In this document: piece by piece, positions 1-10,343 of the stretch
How the letters are laid out: the number at the start of each line of letters is the position of its first letter
Numbering within the stretch: the first letter of the stretch is position 1
DNA from: Streptococcus suis
Lineage (GTDB): Bacteria > Bacillota > Bacilli > Lactobacillales > Streptococcaceae
DNA length: 64,000 nucleotides
Direction of reading: 5' to 3'
Assembly (NCBI RefSeq): GCF_002960445.1
Contig: NZ_POJD01000142.1
Coordinates: 62,001-126,000, forward strand
Translations under genes and position numbers: made by a program
The notes under the pieces: model-generated
What the model saw: the letters and a program-made list of their open reading frames with translations, nothing else
What the model was told of the DNA's origin: nothing
Database searches by the model: none

Positions 1-375
1 TGTTTCCCTTAGAAAGAGCTCATAATCTTCCAAGTCCGTATCTTTTAAGAGAGATACGAAGGCATTGACAACAAAGGCATAGTGTTGGGAAGATACGCTG
101 AAGAGTTGGCGTTTAGCATTTGGATTTTTATAACGATCCTCGAGGAGTTCAGTCTGTTCAACGATCTGGCGGGCGTAGGAAAGAAATTCAATACCATCCT
201 TGGTCAAGGTAATCCCTTTGGAATTGCGGAAGAAAATCTTGATGCTAAGTTCCTTTTCCAAATCGCGGACAGCATTGGAAAGACTGGGCTGAGTGATGAA
301 GAGTTGTTTGGCAGCCTCGTTCATACTGCCGGTTTCTGCGATTTTAATAATATAGTATAATTGTTGAATTCTCAT
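1..375 (-). CDS. cpsY: LysR-family regulator, CpsY/MtaR-like (N-terminal part, cut by window edge)
   Basis: The first 125 codons of a LysR-type transcriptional regulator lie here; the rest is beyond the left edge. The protein starts MRIQQLYYIIKIAETGSMNE and carries the winged helix-turn-helix, with the recognition segment FITQPSLSNAVRDLEKEL near residues 26-43. The linker and the first strand of the effector domain (FSVSSQHYAFVV) follow. The opening closely matches streptococcal CpsY/MtaR as I remember it; those regulators control methionine uptake and cell-surface traits. The gene diverges from the pyrK promoter across a 50-bp gap. A perfect -10 box sits six bases before the ATG, so the transcript may be leaderless. 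The LysR assignment is firm; the CpsY name rests on recalled similarity. Confidence 0.85.
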   Translation of the reverse strand, partial: MRIQQLYYIIKIAETGSMNEAAKQLFITQPSLSNAVRDLEKELSIKIFFRNSKGITLTKDGIEFLSYARQIVEQTELLEDRYKNPNAKRQLFSVSSQHYAFVVNAFVSLLKDTDLEDYELFLRET

Positions 376-381
376 ACCTCT

Positions 382-390
382 ATTGTATCA
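382..390 (-). promoter_or_regulatory. Extended -10 promoter of the LysR gene, six bases from the ATG
   Basis: On the minus strand TGATACAAT (an extended -10, TGnTACAAT) is followed by six bases and then the ATG at 375. Transcription normally starts about seven bases after the -10, that is at or beside the start codon. The GAGGT just before the ATG is too close to act as a ribosome-binding site. Confidence 0.55.
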
Positions 391-394
391 TGAT

Positions 395-423
395 TTGACA
401 AATAATTCTAAAAAATGTATAAT
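395..423 (+). promoter_or_regulatory. Sigma-70 promoter for pyrK-pyrD
   Basis: TTGACA (395-400), a 17-base spacer and TATAAT (418-423) are all consensus. The transcript would begin near 430 and enter the PyrR attenuator directly. Confidence 0.85.
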
Positions 424-429
424 GCTGAA

Positions 430-540
430 AATATATCCTTTAACTGAGTCCAGAGAGGCGAAGAAGGGAACGTGATAAATAGGGCAGATACTGCCTTCTT
501 TTCGTGTAACCTTGCTAGCCAGCAAGGTTTTTTTCTCTAT
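430..540 (+). promoter_or_regulatory. PyrR-binding attenuator upstream of pyrK
   Basis: The leader holds the conserved PyrR-binding core GTCCAGAGAGGC (about 448-459). It ends in an intrinsic terminator with arms AACCTTGCT and AGCAAGGTT followed by a T run (about 508-534). In Gram-positive pyr operons, PyrR with UMP stabilises this anti-antiterminator so that transcription stops. The element sits between the promoter and the pyrK ribosome-binding site, as expected. The second copy before pyrF shares the same core. Confidence 0.85.
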
Positions 541-584
541 ATCGACTTTCTTATTTTCTGTGTTTGCATAGAATAGGAGAAAAG

Positions 585-1358
585 ATGATTTTAAAAGAAC
601 AAATGTTGCTTGTTGACCAAGTCCAACTTGCCCCACGTATTTTTGCTATGACCTTACAGGGTGAGATGGTTCAGGATATGAAGATGGGGCAATTTATCCA
701 TATTCGTGTTCCTGATGATTCCATGCTTTTGAGAAGACCAATTTCTATTTCCGAGATTGATAAGGTCAACTCTCAATGCAGGCTCATTTATCGAGTGGAA
801 GGTCAAGGGACGGAAGTCTTTTCTAAGATGACTGTCGGACAACATTTAGATGTCATGGGACCGCTTGGGAAAGGGTTTGAAGTGGACTTTCTTACAGCAG
901 GTGACAATATTCTCATTATTGGAGGGGGCATCGGTGTTCCACCTCTGGTGGAAGTAGCCAAACAGGCTGCGAAACGTGGCGCCAAAGTCACGTCAGTCAT
1001 TGGCTTCGCCACAAAAGAGGCAGTCATTTTGGAAGAAGAATTAGCCCAATTCGGTCAGGTCTATGTCACAACGGATGACGGTTCCTACGGACAAAAAGGA
1101 ACGGTGGCAAGTGTGGTTGAACAGTTAACAGACGGCTATGCAGCCATTTATTCCTGTGGAGCACCTGCCATGATGAACTATGTTGACCAACGTTTTCAGG
1201 ACCATCCCCACGCCTACATCTCCCTTGAGGCGCGCATGGCTTGCGGAATGGGGGCTTGCTATGCCTGTGTTGTCAAACCAAAGCAGGGACAAGAATATGA
1301 GAATAAGCGTGTCTGCAAGGAAGGTCCTGTCTTTGCAACTGGCAGTCTGATTTTATAG
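585..1358 (+). CDS. pyrK: Dihydroorotate dehydrogenase B, electron transfer subunit
   Basis: PyrK passes electrons from the FMN enzyme PyrD to NAD+ through FAD and a 2Fe-2S cluster in the fourth step of pyrimidine synthesis. The 257-residue protein shows a ferredoxin-reductase FAD domain with LLRRPISISE, a nucleotide-binding GGGIGVPPL, and a C-terminal cluster motif with cysteines in MACGMGACYACVV plus a later VCKEG. The ATG at 585 was chosen because AGGAG lies a few bases upstream; an upstream in-frame codon at 564 has no such site. pyrD follows after nine bases, so the two subunits are co-transcribed behind the PyrR attenuator. Length and motifs are normal. Confidence 0.95.
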   Translation: MILKEQMLLVDQVQLAPRIFAMTLQGEMVQDMKMGQFIHIRVPDDSMLLRRPISISEIDKVNSQCRLIYRVEGQGTEVFSKMTVGQHLDVMGPLGKGFEVDFLTAGDNILIIGGGIGVPPLVEVAKQAAKRGAKVTSVIGFATKEAVILEEELAQFGQVYVTTDDGSYGQKGTVASVVEQLTDGYAAIYSCGAPAMMNYVDQRFQDHPHAYISLEARMACGMGACYACVVKPKQGQEYENKRVCKEGPVFATGSLIL

Positions 1359-2334
<976 letters not shown>

Positions 2335-2344
2335 TAGAGTAACA

Positions 2345-2456
2345 TCGTCCTTTAACCACGTCCAGAGAGTCTGAAAAGGTAGCATAATATAGCTTGAAAG
2401 TTGATTTTCAGGCTGATTTCGTCTACCTCCCTGTCCAATCTGGCAGGGTTTTTGTG
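2345..2456 (+). promoter_or_regulatory. Second PyrR-binding attenuator, upstream of pyrF
   Basis: The core GTCCAGAGAGTCTGAAAAGG (about 2360-2379) matches the PyrR site before pyrK. The region ends in a terminator built on CCCTG and CAGGG (2429-2448) followed by TTTTTG. A segment GTCTACCTCC can pair with the AAAGGTAGC region, giving the alternative fold expected of a PyrR attenuator. Confidence 0.85.
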
Positions 2457-2475
2457 TCGATTTGGAAAGGAATTT

Positions 2476-3174
2476 ATGAAAGAGAAACGTCCAATTATCG
2501 CCTTAGACTTTGCGAGTAAAGGGGAAGTTCAGTCCTTCCTAGAACAATTCCCAGCCCATGAAAAACTCTATGTGAAAGTGGGAATGGAACTCTACTATGC
2601 GGAAGGTCCGAGTATTATTTCCTATTTAAAAGACTGCGGTCACAGTATTTTCCTTGACCTAAAATTGCACGACATTCCCAATACAGTCGAATCTGCCATG
2701 CGGGTTCTGGCAAAACTAGGTGTGGATATGACCAACGTCCATGCTGCTGGTGGGGTTGAGATGATGAAGGCTGCCCGCAGAGGATTGGGGGCGGATGCTG
2801 TCTTAATCGCAGTCACTCAGCTGACCTCTACTTCTGAAGAGCAAATGCGAAGCGACCAGAATATCCAGACTAGTTTGCAGGATGCGGTTATTCACTATGC
2901 TCAAAAGGCGGCACAAGCTGGTCTTGACGGAGTCGTTTGTTCAGCCCATGAAGTTGCATTGATTAAAGGTGCTACGAGGTCGGATTTTGTCTGCTTGACA
3001 CCTGGTATTCGACCAGCTGGGGACGATCTAGGTGATCAAAAACGAGTTATGACACCGGCTGAGGCAGCCAGAATTGGAAGTAACTATATCGTGGTTGGTC
3101 GTCCCGTTACACGAGCTGAAAATCCTTACCAGGCCTATCTGGCTATTAAGGAGGAATGGACACAGCATTCCTAG
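2476..3174 (+). CDS. pyrF: Orotidine 5'-phosphate decarboxylase
   Basis: PyrF converts OMP to UMP, the last step of the pathway. The 232-residue barrel begins [13 protein letters not shown] and contains the catalytic [13 protein letters not shown] (the DxKxxDI motif) at about residues 58-70. The phosphate-binding end reads [14 protein letters not shown]. The start at 2476 follows GGAAAGGAATTT. An upstream in-frame ATG at 2401 lies inside the attenuator terminator and is rejected. pyrE follows after 85 bases. Confidence 0.95.
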   Translation: MKEKRPIIALDFASKGEVQSFLEQFPAHEKLYVKVGMELYYAEGPSIISYLKDCGHSIFLDLKLHDIPNTVESAMRVLAKLGVDMTNVHAAGGVEMMKAARRGLGADAVLIAVTQLTSTSEEQMRSDQNIQTSLQDAVIHYAQKAAQAGLDGVVCSAHEVALIKGATRSDFVCLTPGIRPAGDDLGDQKRVMTPAEAARIGSNYIVVGRPVTRAENPYQAYLAIKEEWTQHS

Positions 3175-3259
3175 AAATAGAAATTCTATAGATAAACATG
3201 TACAAATCTGTTTGGCGAAATAGGTTTGAAATTCTTTACGCACTTTAAGGAGGTCTATT

Positions 3260-3892
3260 ATGACACTAGCAACAGAAATCGCATCACACTTGTTGGACAT
3301 TAAGGCAGTTCACCTGCGTCCAGAAAAGCCATTTACATGGGCATCAGGTATTAAATCTCCGATTTATACAGACAACCGCATTACCCTGTCTTATCCTGAA
3401 ACACGGAACTTGATTGAAGATGGCTTTGTTCAGCGTATTGAAGAAGAATTTCCAGAAGTCGAAGTTATTGCAGGTACTGCGACAGCAGGTATCCCACACG
3501 GAGCTATTATTGCTGACCGTATGAATTTGCCCTTTGCCTATATTCGTAGCAAACCAAAAGAACATGGGGTTGGCAATCAGTTGGAAGGCCGCATTGTTAA
3601 GGGACAAAAAATGGTGGTCATTGAAGATTTGATTTCAACAGGCGGTTCTGTACTGGATGCTGTTGCAGCGGCTGAGCGTGAAGGGGCAGATGTTATCGGT
3701 GTGGTGGCCATTTTCACTTACGAATTACCAAAAGCAGAGCGTAATTTTGACAATGCTGGTGTCAAATTGGTAACGCTCAGCAATTACTCAGAACTCATTA
3801 AGGTCGCAAAAGTACAGGGCTATATCAATGCTGATGGCTTGACCTTGCTCAAGAAGTTCCGCCAAAACCAAGAAACTTGGTTAGAAGATTAA
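3260..3892 (+). CDS. pyrE: Orotate phosphoribosyltransferase
   Basis: PyrE joins orotate to PRPP to make OMP. The 210-residue protein has the PRPP-binding signature [17 protein letters not shown] near residues 117-133, the flexible-loop segment [15 protein letters not shown], and the substrate segment [16 protein letters not shown] near the N-terminus. AAGGAGG precedes the ATG at good spacing. With pyrF it forms the second attenuated unit; the next gene is unrelated and has its own promoter near 3940. Confidence 0.95.
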   Translation: MTLATEIASHLLDIKAVHLRPEKPFTWASGIKSPIYTDNRITLSYPETRNLIEDGFVQRIEEEFPEVEVIAGTATAGIPHGAIIADRMNLPFAYIRSKPKEHGVGNQLEGRIVKGQKMVVIEDLISTGGSVLDAVAAAEREGADVIGVVAIFTYELPKAERNFDNAGVKLVTLSNYSELIKVAKVQGYINADGLTLLKKFRQNQETWLED

Positions 3893-3997
3893 GTAGTCAT
3901 GTTTAAACGCACGATTTCTGGGAACTTATCTTCTAAAATGGTATAATGGAACTTACAGTATGTTTGACATACAAATTGACCGTATGAGGAGAAATAG

Positions 3998-4924
3998 ATG
4001 ATTTCAGTTATCGTGCCTTGTTTTAATGAAGAAGAGGCAATTCCCTATTTTTACGAGGCTATGGAAAAGGTTCGTAAGGAAATGGGGGAAAAATTTGAAT
4101 ATATTTTTGTTAATGATGGTTCCAAGGATGGCACTTTAAAAGTCTTGCGTCAGTTATCTGGTCAAGACCAAGCTGTTCGCTATCTATCATTTTCAAGAAA
4201 TTTTGGTAAAGAAGCAGCCCTCTATGCTGGTTTACAGGCAGCTCAAGGCGACTTGGTTACTGTTATGGACGTAGACTTACAGGATCCGCCTGAGATGTTG
4301 ATAGAAATGAAGGCTATGCTTGAAGCTAATGCAGATTTGGACTGTGTGGGAACCCGTCGTGTCAGTCGAGATGGAGAGCCACCAATTCGTAGCTTTTTTG
4401 CCAAATTATTCTATAAATTGATGAATAAGATTAGCCAAGTTGAAGTAGTTGACGGTGCCCGTGATTTCCGACTTATGCGTCGTCACATGGTCGATGCCAT
4501 TCTCTCTGTGTCTGAATACAATCGCTTTTCAAAGGGGATTTTTGCCTGGGTTGGTTTTGAAACGGAATATCTGCCCTACAAAAATGTTGAGCGAGTGGCT
4601 GGTGAAACCAGTTGGTCATTCTGGAAGTTGCTTTCCTACTCGATTGAAGGGATTATCAATTTTTCAGATACACCGCTAAATATTGCTTCCTACACAGGAT
4701 TCTTTACTTTCTTGCTGTCTTTGGTCTTGATGGTGTTCGTTGTATTTAAAACTTTGGTATTTGGTGATCCAACAATCGGCTGGCCATCAACTATCTGTAT
4801 CATCTTGTTTTTAGGTGGCTTGCAGTTGATGACAATCGGTATTCTTGGTAAATATTTGGCCAAAGTCTTCTTAGAAACCAAGAAACGCCCTGTTTATATT
4901 GTCAAAGAAAAAAGTTCAAACTAG
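3998..4924 (+). CDS. Membrane-anchored family 2 glycosyltransferase (GtrB/DPM1-like)
   Basis: The 308-residue protein has a GT-A domain at the N-terminus (ISVIVPCFNEEEAIPYFYEA), a nucleotide-sugar site FVNDGSKDGT, the metal-binding VMDVDLQDPPE, and two membrane helices after about residue 230. This layout is typical of enzymes that load a sugar onto polyprenyl phosphate (GtrB, DPM1). The donor and final target cannot be read from sequence. It has its own likely promoter, with TATAAT near 3942, and sits between pyrE and ung without an obvious pathway link. A ribosome-binding site (GAGGAG) precedes the ATG. Confidence 0.88.
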   Translation: MISVIVPCFNEEEAIPYFYEAMEKVRKEMGEKFEYIFVNDGSKDGTLKVLRQLSGQDQAVRYLSFSRNFGKEAALYAGLQAAQGDLVTVMDVDLQDPPEMLIEMKAMLEANADLDCVGTRRVSRDGEPPIRSFFAKLFYKLMNKISQVEVVDGARDFRLMRRHMVDAILSVSEYNRFSKGIFAWVGFETEYLPYKNVERVAGETSWSFWKLLSYSIEGIINFSDTPLNIASYTGFFTFLLSLVLMVFVVFKTLVFGDPTIGWPSTICIILFLGGLQLMTIGILGKYLAKVFLETKKRPVYIVKEKSSN

Positions 4925-4933
4925 GAGTTGTGT

Positions 4934-5587
4934 ATGGAACATTCAGCCTGGCATGAATTGATTAAGGAACAGTTGCCCGAACATTATTTCGGTAAAATCA
5001 ATCAATTTTTGGATAAAGCTTATGCAAGTGGGACAGTCTATCCTCCTCGTGAGAAGGTATTTGCAGCCATCCAGACAACAGCATTAGAAAAGGTCAAGGT
5101 GGTTATTTTGGGACAGGATCCCTATCACGGACCTGGTCAGGCACAGGGCTTGTCCTTCTCTGTACCCAATTCGGTACCAGCTCCGCCATCTCTCCAAAAT
5201 ATCCTCAAGGAATTGGCAGATGATATCGGGGTCAAGCAGGACCACGATTTGACAGCGTGGGCGGAAGAGGGTGTTCTTTTACTCAATGCTTGTTTGACCG
5301 TGCCAGCTGGTCAGGCCAATGGGCATGCAGGGCAAATCTGGGAGCCGTTTACAGATGCTGTTATTAAGGTGGTTGATGGCTTAGACCAGCCTGTTGTCTA
5401 TATTCTTTGGGGTGCTTATGCTCGTAAGAAAAAAGCGCTGATTACCAATCCCAACCATTTGATTGTTGAATCAGCTCATCCAAGCCCTCTTTCAGCCTAT
5501 CGAGGTTTCTTTGGAAGCAAGCCCTTCTCACAAGCAAATGCCTTTTTACATTCAAAAGGAAGTTCAGAAATTGACTGGCTGCGTTAA
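4934..5587 (+). CDS. ung: Uracil-DNA glycosylase
   Basis: Family 1 uracil-DNA glycosylase removes uracil from DNA to start base-excision repair. The 217-residue protein carries the water-activating motif [11 protein letters not shown] near residues 55-65 and the minor-groove loop [20 protein letters not shown] near 183-202. Both are intact. The ATG at 4934 has AGGAG six bases upstream; the in-frame TTG at 4928 is too close to that site. The start lies nine bases after the glycosyltransferase stop, so the two are probably co-transcribed. pyrC follows after 29 bases. Confidence 0.96.
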   Translation: MEHSAWHELIKEQLPEHYFGKINQFLDKAYASGTVYPPREKVFAAIQTTALEKVKVVILGQDPYHGPGQAQGLSFSVPNSVPAPPSLQNILKELADDIGVKQDHDLTAWAEEGVLLLNACLTVPAGQANGHAGQIWEPFTDAVIKVVDGLDQPVVYILWGAYARKKKALITNPNHLIVESAHPSPLSAYRGFFGSKPFSQANAFLHSKGSSEIDWLR

Positions 5588-5616
5588 AAGCAGTTGGCAG
5601 CCAAAGGAGAAGTCGA

Positions 5617-6885
5617 ATGTTATTAGTAAAAAATGGTCGTGTCGTCGATCCACAATCTGGTCTAGATAAAGTATGTGATCTTTTGATTGATGGCAAGAAA
5701 ATCGTAAAGATTGATGATGTGATTACAGAAGATGTTGAACAGATCATTGATGCGACAGGCTTGGTCGTTGCACCAGGCTTGGTCGATGTTCACGTGCATT
5801 TCCGTGAGCCAGGTCAGACCCACAAGGAAGATATTCATACTGGAGCCTTGGCTGCTGCTGCGGGTGGCTTTACGTCCGTAGTTATGATGGCCAACACCAG
5901 TCCGACGATTTCGACTGTCGAAACTCTGAAAGAAGTCTTAGAATCTGCCAAAAAAGAAGCCATTCACATTTACAGTGTGGCAACTATCACCAATCAATTT
6001 GATGGTCAACATCTGACCGATTTTCCTGCCTTACTAGAGGCTGGAGCTGTAGCCTTTTCGGACGATGGTATTCCTTTGACAAATGCTGGCGTGGTGAGAA
6101 AGGCTATGAAATTAGCCAAAGCTCACGACTGCCTCATCAGTCTGCATGAAGAAGACCCTGATTTGAATGGTATTTTGGGGTTGAACGAGCAAGTAGCTGA
6201 AAGGCATTTCCATGTTTGTGGAGCAACTGGCGTGGCAGAATACAGCATGGTTGCACGTGATGTTATGATTGCCTATGAAACAAATGCCCGTGTCCATATC
6301 CAGCACTTGTCCAAAGCGGAGTCAGTCAAGGTTGTCGAATTTGCTCAAGGCCTAGGAGCTAAGGTAACAGCAGAAGTAGCACCCCAGCATTTTTCACGGA
6401 CTGAGGACTTACTTTTGACCAAAGGTGCCAATGCCAAGATGAACCCGCCCCTACGTCTAGAAAGTGATCGCTTGGCTGTGATTGAAGGTTTGAAATCAGG
6501 CGTCATAACCGTTATTGCGACAGACCACGCTCCTCATCATGCTGATGAGAAAAATGTGGAGGATGTCACTCAAGCACCGTCTGGTATGACCGGTTTAGAA
6601 ACCTCGCTTTCATTGGGTCTAACTCACTTGGTAGAAGATGGGCATCTAAGTCTCATGCAATTACTCGAGAAAATGACCATTAACCCTGCCAAGCTCTATG
6701 GCCTTGATGCAGGTTATCTTGCCGAAAATGGTCCGGCAGATCTAGTCATATTCGATCCAAATGCAGACCGCTTGGTTACTGCAGACTTTGCATCTAAGTC
6801 AGCCAATTCTCCATTTGTAGGAGATAGCTTGAAGGGCGAGGTTCGTTTTACAATATCGGATGGTGGGATTGTTTTTGAGAAATAA
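5617..6885 (+). CDS. pyrC: Dihydroorotase
   Basis: PyrC cyclises carbamoyl-aspartate to dihydroorotate. The 422-residue amidohydrolase has the metal-binding [16 protein letters not shown] near residues 57-72, a conserved ATDHAPHH near 302-309, and the family's C-terminal [13 protein letters not shown]. It is a type I dihydroorotase of normal length. An AAAGGAG site precedes the start. It lies close behind ung without its own PyrR element, so it probably depends on an upstream promoter and is not attenuated like pyrK and pyrF. Confidence 0.95.
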   Translation: MLLVKNGRVVDPQSGLDKVCDLLIDGKKIVKIDDVITEDVEQIIDATGLVVAPGLVDVHVHFREPGQTHKEDIHTGALAAAAGGFTSVVMMANTSPTISTVETLKEVLESAKKEAIHIYSVATITNQFDGQHLTDFPALLEAGAVAFSDDGIPLTNAGVVRKAMKLAKAHDCLISLHEEDPDLNGILGLNEQVAERHFHVCGATGVAEYSMVARDVMIAYETNARVHIQHLSKAESVKVVEFAQGLGAKVTAEVAPQHFSRTEDLLLTKGANAKMNPPLRLESDRLAVIEGLKSGVITVIATDHAPHHADEKNVEDVTQAPSGMTGLETSLSLGLTHLVEDGHLSLMQLLEKMTINPAKLYGLDAGYLAENGPADLVIFDPNADRLVTADFASKSANSPFVGDSLKGEVRFTISDGGIVFEK

Positions 6886-7015
6886 GCAGTAAGCGGATTG
6901 GGAAACTAATTCGCTTTTCTCGAACCTTTTTTCTGTAAAAACGATTTCAATGTTTCTATTTTTATGAAATAAGTGTATAATAGTCTTGTGAATTCTGCAC
7001 AAGAAAGGTTTGTTT

Positions 7016-9325
7016 ATGAAAAAGAAAGATTTCTTATTACCGGTACTGTCTACTCTATTGTTGTCTCCGTTCGTATTGGCACAACAAGTGCAGGCTGCTG
7101 AAACTACGCCATCGAGTACTACGGCAAGTACCACAGCTGCTAGCCAAGAAGTAGCTCCGACATCAGCTTCAACAGAAACAGCTACCACTGGAAGTGAGGA
7201 AGCGGCTGTAACAAGTCAAACTTCAGAAACTGTTGAAGCAGTTATCATCCACACCAATGATGTGCATGGTCGTATTCTTGAAGATACCCGTTCAGGTGTT
7301 ATCGGTGATGCCAAGGCTGCTGCTGTTATTGAGGAAGAACGTGCAAAGGTTGAAAATACCATCGTTGTAGATGCTGGAGATGCCTTCCAAGGTTTGCCAA
7401 TTTCTAACTCGACCAAGGGTGAAGATCGTGCCAATATCATGAATGAGGTTGGATACGATGCTATGGCTGTTGGTAACCATGAATTCGACTTTGGTATGGA
7501 ACAGGCTATCAAGTACAAAGAAACCTTGAATTTCCCACTCCTTAGTGCCAATACCTATGTTGATGGCGCGCGTGTCTTTGAAGCTTCAACCATTGTTGAT
7601 AAAACTCCAACAGTTGTTGGTGATGAGTTTGTTGTGATTGGTGTTACAACACCTGAAACAGCGACTAAAACGCACCCTAAAAATGTTGAGGGCGTTACTT
7701 TTGCGGACCCAATCACTGAAGTCAATAAAGTCATTGACGAGGTAGAAGCGCGTGCCTTAGCTGATAACCGAGTTTATAACAACTATATCATCCTTGCTCA
7801 CTTGGGTGTTGATACAACAACTCCTGTTGAGTGGAGAGGTTCTACTTTGGCACAGGCTCTTTCTGAAAACAGCAAGTTGGCTGGCAAACGTGTCATTGTG
7901 ATTGACGGACATTCTCATACAGTCGAGTCAACAACCTATGGAAATAACGTTACCTACAACCAAACAGGTTCATACTTGAACAACATTGGTAAGGTAACCT
8001 TGAAATCTAACCAGTTGCTAGCTGAAGCAGGTCTGATTTCTGCAGCCGATGCTAAGAATGTGACACCAAATGCGAAAATTGAGGCTCTAGTTGCTGAAAT
8101 CAAAGCCAAGTACGAAGCTGAAAATGCTCAAGTTGTTATTGCCAACAATCCAGTGGAATTGAATGGTGAACGTTCAAACGTTCGTGTACGTGAAACAAAC
8201 TTGGGGAATGCTGTGACAGATGCGATTTACGCTTATGGTCAAACAGGTTTCTCTAATAAAACTAGTCTTGCTGTGACAAATGGCGGTGGTATTCGTGCAA
8301 CCATTGCTAAAGACCAGCCTGTCACAAAAGGTGATATTATTGCTGTCTTGCCATTCGGTAATATCGTTTCTCAAATCACTGTAACTGGTCAGCAAATTGC
8401 TGATATGTTTGCTAAGTCTTTGTCTGCAACCTTGCAGGCTGATAAGGAAACTGGCGCTCCTGTATTGGATGAAAATGGTCTTCCACTTTTGGAAGCTAGC
8501 GGTGGTTTCTTACATGTTTCCGGTGCCAAGGTTTTTTACGATACTAGCCTTCCTGCTGAAAAGCGTGTTCTCTTGGTGGGTATTTTCAACCCAGAAACGG
8601 GTCTTTATGAGGATTTAGATTCTGCTAAGACTTATTACTTAGCAACAAATGACTTCCTGGCTGCTGGTGGTGATGGCTACACTATGTTAGGTGGCGCTCG
8701 TGAAGAAGGTCCTTCAATGGATAGTGTTTTTGCGGATTATTTGAAGGTTGCCAATTTGTCAGTCTATAATGAGGTCAATCCAAATTCACGTTTGGTCTCT
8801 GTAGATTCAACCTTGGATACAGATAAGGATAAATATCTGGATTTTGTTGAAGTATATCATTCAACAAATCCTAACGATTCCTTCTCATATCCTGGGAAAT
8901 TGTTTGTATCTGATTGGCCATTTATTTCAGAAAATACAATTCCTGTTACCATTAAAGATTTAACTGATGCAGGTAAAACAAGTCTTTCAGAATTAGAAGT
9001 ATCAACGCCAGTTAACCAGACTGAGTTAACTCAGCAGGCTAGCTCATCTCCTATTCTTAGTCAAGCTGTGGAAGTTAACTCTGAACAGTCTCAACTAGAA
9101 TTGGTGCAGAATGTAGAAAGCTCGCTTGTTAGCTCAGAATCTATTTCTCAACCTGTAGTTAAACCAGCCTTGGCTGCTAGTACTCCAGTTGCTACTTCTA
9201 AAACAGCTACTAGCTCAGCAGCTAGCCTGCCAAATACCGGTGACCAATCAAGCCTAGCACTTAGTCTATTTGGCCTTGGTCTTGCTGGACTTGCAGTGAC
9301 CGTTCGTCGCCGTAAAACAAATTAA
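7016..9325 (+). CDS. LPXTG-anchored 5'-nucleotidase (surface adenosine synthase type)
   Basis: This 769-residue surface enzyme has a signal peptide (MKKKDFLLPVLSTLLLSPFV, then QQVQA) and a Thr/Ser-rich linker. The calcineurin-like metal-binding domain shows VIIHTNDVHGRI, VVDAGDAFQG, VGNHEFDFG and IDGHSHT. The C-terminal 5'-nucleotidase domain has TNLGNAVTDAIYA and NGGGIRATI. It ends in a Ser-rich wall-spanning part and the sorting signal LPNTG, a hydrophobic stretch and RRRK. Related streptococcal enzymes make adenosine and deoxyadenosine from AMP and dAMP and help evade phagocytes; that role is known for the family and inferred here. The ATG at 7016 is preceded by GAAAGG. A terminator follows. 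Confidence 0.9.
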   Translation: MKKKDFLLPVLSTLLLSPFVLAQQVQAAETTPSSTTASTTAASQEVAPTSASTETATTGSEEAAVTSQTSETVEAVIIHTNDVHGRILEDTRSGVIGDAKAAAVIEEERAKVENTIVVDAGDAFQGLPISNSTKGEDRANIMNEVGYDAMAVGNHEFDFGMEQAIKYKETLNFPLLSANTYVDGARVFEASTIVDKTPTVVGDEFVVIGVTTPETATKTHPKNVEGVTFADPITEVNKVIDEVEARALADNRVYNNYIILAHLGVDTTTPVEWRGSTLAQALSENSKLAGKRVIVIDGHSHTVESTTYGNNVTYNQTGSYLNNIGKVTLKSNQLLAEAGLISAADAKNVTPNAKIEALVAEIKAKYEAENAQVVIANNPVELNGERSNVRVRETNLGNAVTDAIYAYGQTGFSNKTSLAVTNGGGIRATIAKDQPVTKGDIIAVLPFGNIVSQITVTGQQIADMFAKSLSATLQADKETGAPVLDENGLPLLEASGGFLHVSGAKVFYDTSLPAEKRVLLVGIFNPETGLYEDLDSAKTYYLATNDFLAAGGDGYTMLGGAREEGPSMDSVFADYLKVANLSVYNEVNPNSRLVSVDSTLDTDKDKYLDFVEVYHSTNPNDSFSYPGKLFVSDWPFISENTIPVTIKDLTDAGKTSLSELEVSTPVNQTELTQQASSSPILSQAVEVNSEQSQLELVQNVESSLVSSESISQPVVKPALAASTPVATSKTATSSAASLPNTGDQSSLALSLFGLGLAGLAVTVRRRKTN

Positions 9326-9333
9326 TAGAATGG

Positions 9334-9362
9334 CAGAAACAGGGTCTTAGGGCTCTGTTTTT
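9334..9362 (+). terminator. Terminator after the 5'-nucleotidase gene
   Basis: Arms AAACAGGG and CTCTGTTT (one G-T pair) around a short loop are followed by TTTTTG. It separates the surface protein gene from maf. Confidence 0.65.
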
Positions 9363-9375
9363 GACTGGAGGAAAT

Positions 9376-10149
9376 ATGCAAACTGTATTTGACTATCAAA
9401 AAGAAGGAAGTCGACCAATCCTTACTTCCTATGTTTTGCTCAGTAATTCGCCTAGACGCAAGCAATTATTGGAGTTTCTAGCCCCTCGCATCCAATCCGT
9501 TGAAGTAGATGAACGGGGGATTGAAGAGTATTTTATGGAAAAATTTGCTAGCGATGATTTTCTTACTCGAGCAGCAAAAACATGCTGTGAAATTTCCAAG
9601 GCCAAGTCGGATATGGAACTAGAACAAGGCTATCTCTATATCTCGGCTGATACGATTGTGGTGGCAGACGGACAGATTTTCAACAAACCTCGGGATTTGG
9701 CTGAGGCGGAAGCCATGTTTCGTTCCTATTTTGGCAAGAGTCATTATGTAGTGACTTCTGTTTGTCTTCGAAGTTCTCAGTCATTAGATGTTTTTTATAC
9801 GCTGGCACAGATTGATTTTGTTGACTATTATCCAGCGCTTGAGGAACACATCCAAGCTTATATTCATGAAAAACAGCCACTCGATAAGGCAGGTGCCTAC
9901 GGTATTCAAGAGCTGGATCCACGCTTTGTGGCGGGCATTTCAGGGGATATTCATACCATCATCGGTCTGCCCGTGGCTGAAGTTTCCCGCAGGATTTTGG
10001 GAGTGGGAAAGAACTCTACTAATCTCAAAGAGTTCGTCAACAAGTCCGTATTTCCAGTTGTTGAGCTGAAACAGTCTATTCCCAGACTGTTCCACTCCCA
10101 CCCCCGCATAGCTCCAAAGGTTTGGGGAACCTTTGGAGGTCGGAGATAG
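9376..10149 (+). CDS. maf: Maf-family nucleotide pyrophosphatase with repeat-encoded C-terminal tail
   Basis: Maf proteins hydrolyse non-canonical or modified nucleoside triphosphates. The catalytic signature LLSNSPRRKQLLEFL (about residues 21-35), ISADTIVV and the lysine-containing DKAGAYGIQ are present. The family ends soon after the IIGLPVAEVSRRIL segment, at about residue 207. This protein runs 50 residues further because the reading frame continues into an intergenic repeat that starts with GGGAGTGGGAAAG at 9999. The tail (GVGKNSTNLKEFVNK onward, ending TFGGRR) has no domain I recognise. The native stop has probably been lost by repeat insertion. The ATG at 9376 follows GGAGG. The core enzyme should still work. 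Confidence 0.88.
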   Translation: MQTVFDYQKEGSRPILTSYVLLSNSPRRKQLLEFLAPRIQSVEVDERGIEEYFMEKFASDDFLTRAAKTCCEISKAKSDMELEQGYLYISADTIVVADGQIFNKPRDLAEAEAMFRSYFGKSHYVVTSVCLRSSQSLDVFYTLAQIDFVDYYPALEEHIQAYIHEKQPLDKAGAYGIQELDPRFVAGISGDIHTIIGLPVAEVSRRILGVGKNSTNLKEFVNKSVFPVVELKQSIPRLFHSHPRIAPKVWGTFGGRR

Positions 10150-10236
10150 AGCGAACTTTGTTCGCAACAGTCGTAATGGCCAGATTTGGAGTGCAAAACA
10201 CGAACAAATCTGCCAATCAACCACTGCGCTGAGATG
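9999..10236 (+). repeat. Dispersed intergenic repeat, long copy, overlapping the maf 3' end
   Basis: It begins GGGAGTGGGAAAGAACTC and ends with a block of about 65 bases containing a hairpin with arms AGATTTG and CAAATCT and then CAATCAACCACTGCG. The same start and end blocks occur at 14500-14640. This copy carries extra internal hairpins (CCAAAGGTT/AACCTTTGG and GCGAAC/GTTCGC). Its first half codes the tail of Maf. Confidence 0.8.
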
Positions 10237-10343
10237 TTGACACTAACCTTATTAAGTGATGCTATAATTTAGCTCAGCATTTTTGAAAATAGCAGAGCTG
10301 AAAAGTTTCTTTGTGGTATAATAGAGGGCGAAAAGGAGAGTTT

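Noticed and set aside
9940-10224. Two minus-strand frames of about 90 codons over the end of maf
   Set aside because: They run through the intergenic repeat and maf, lack ribosome-binding sites, and a similar frame at 14456-14713 comes from the other repeat copy.
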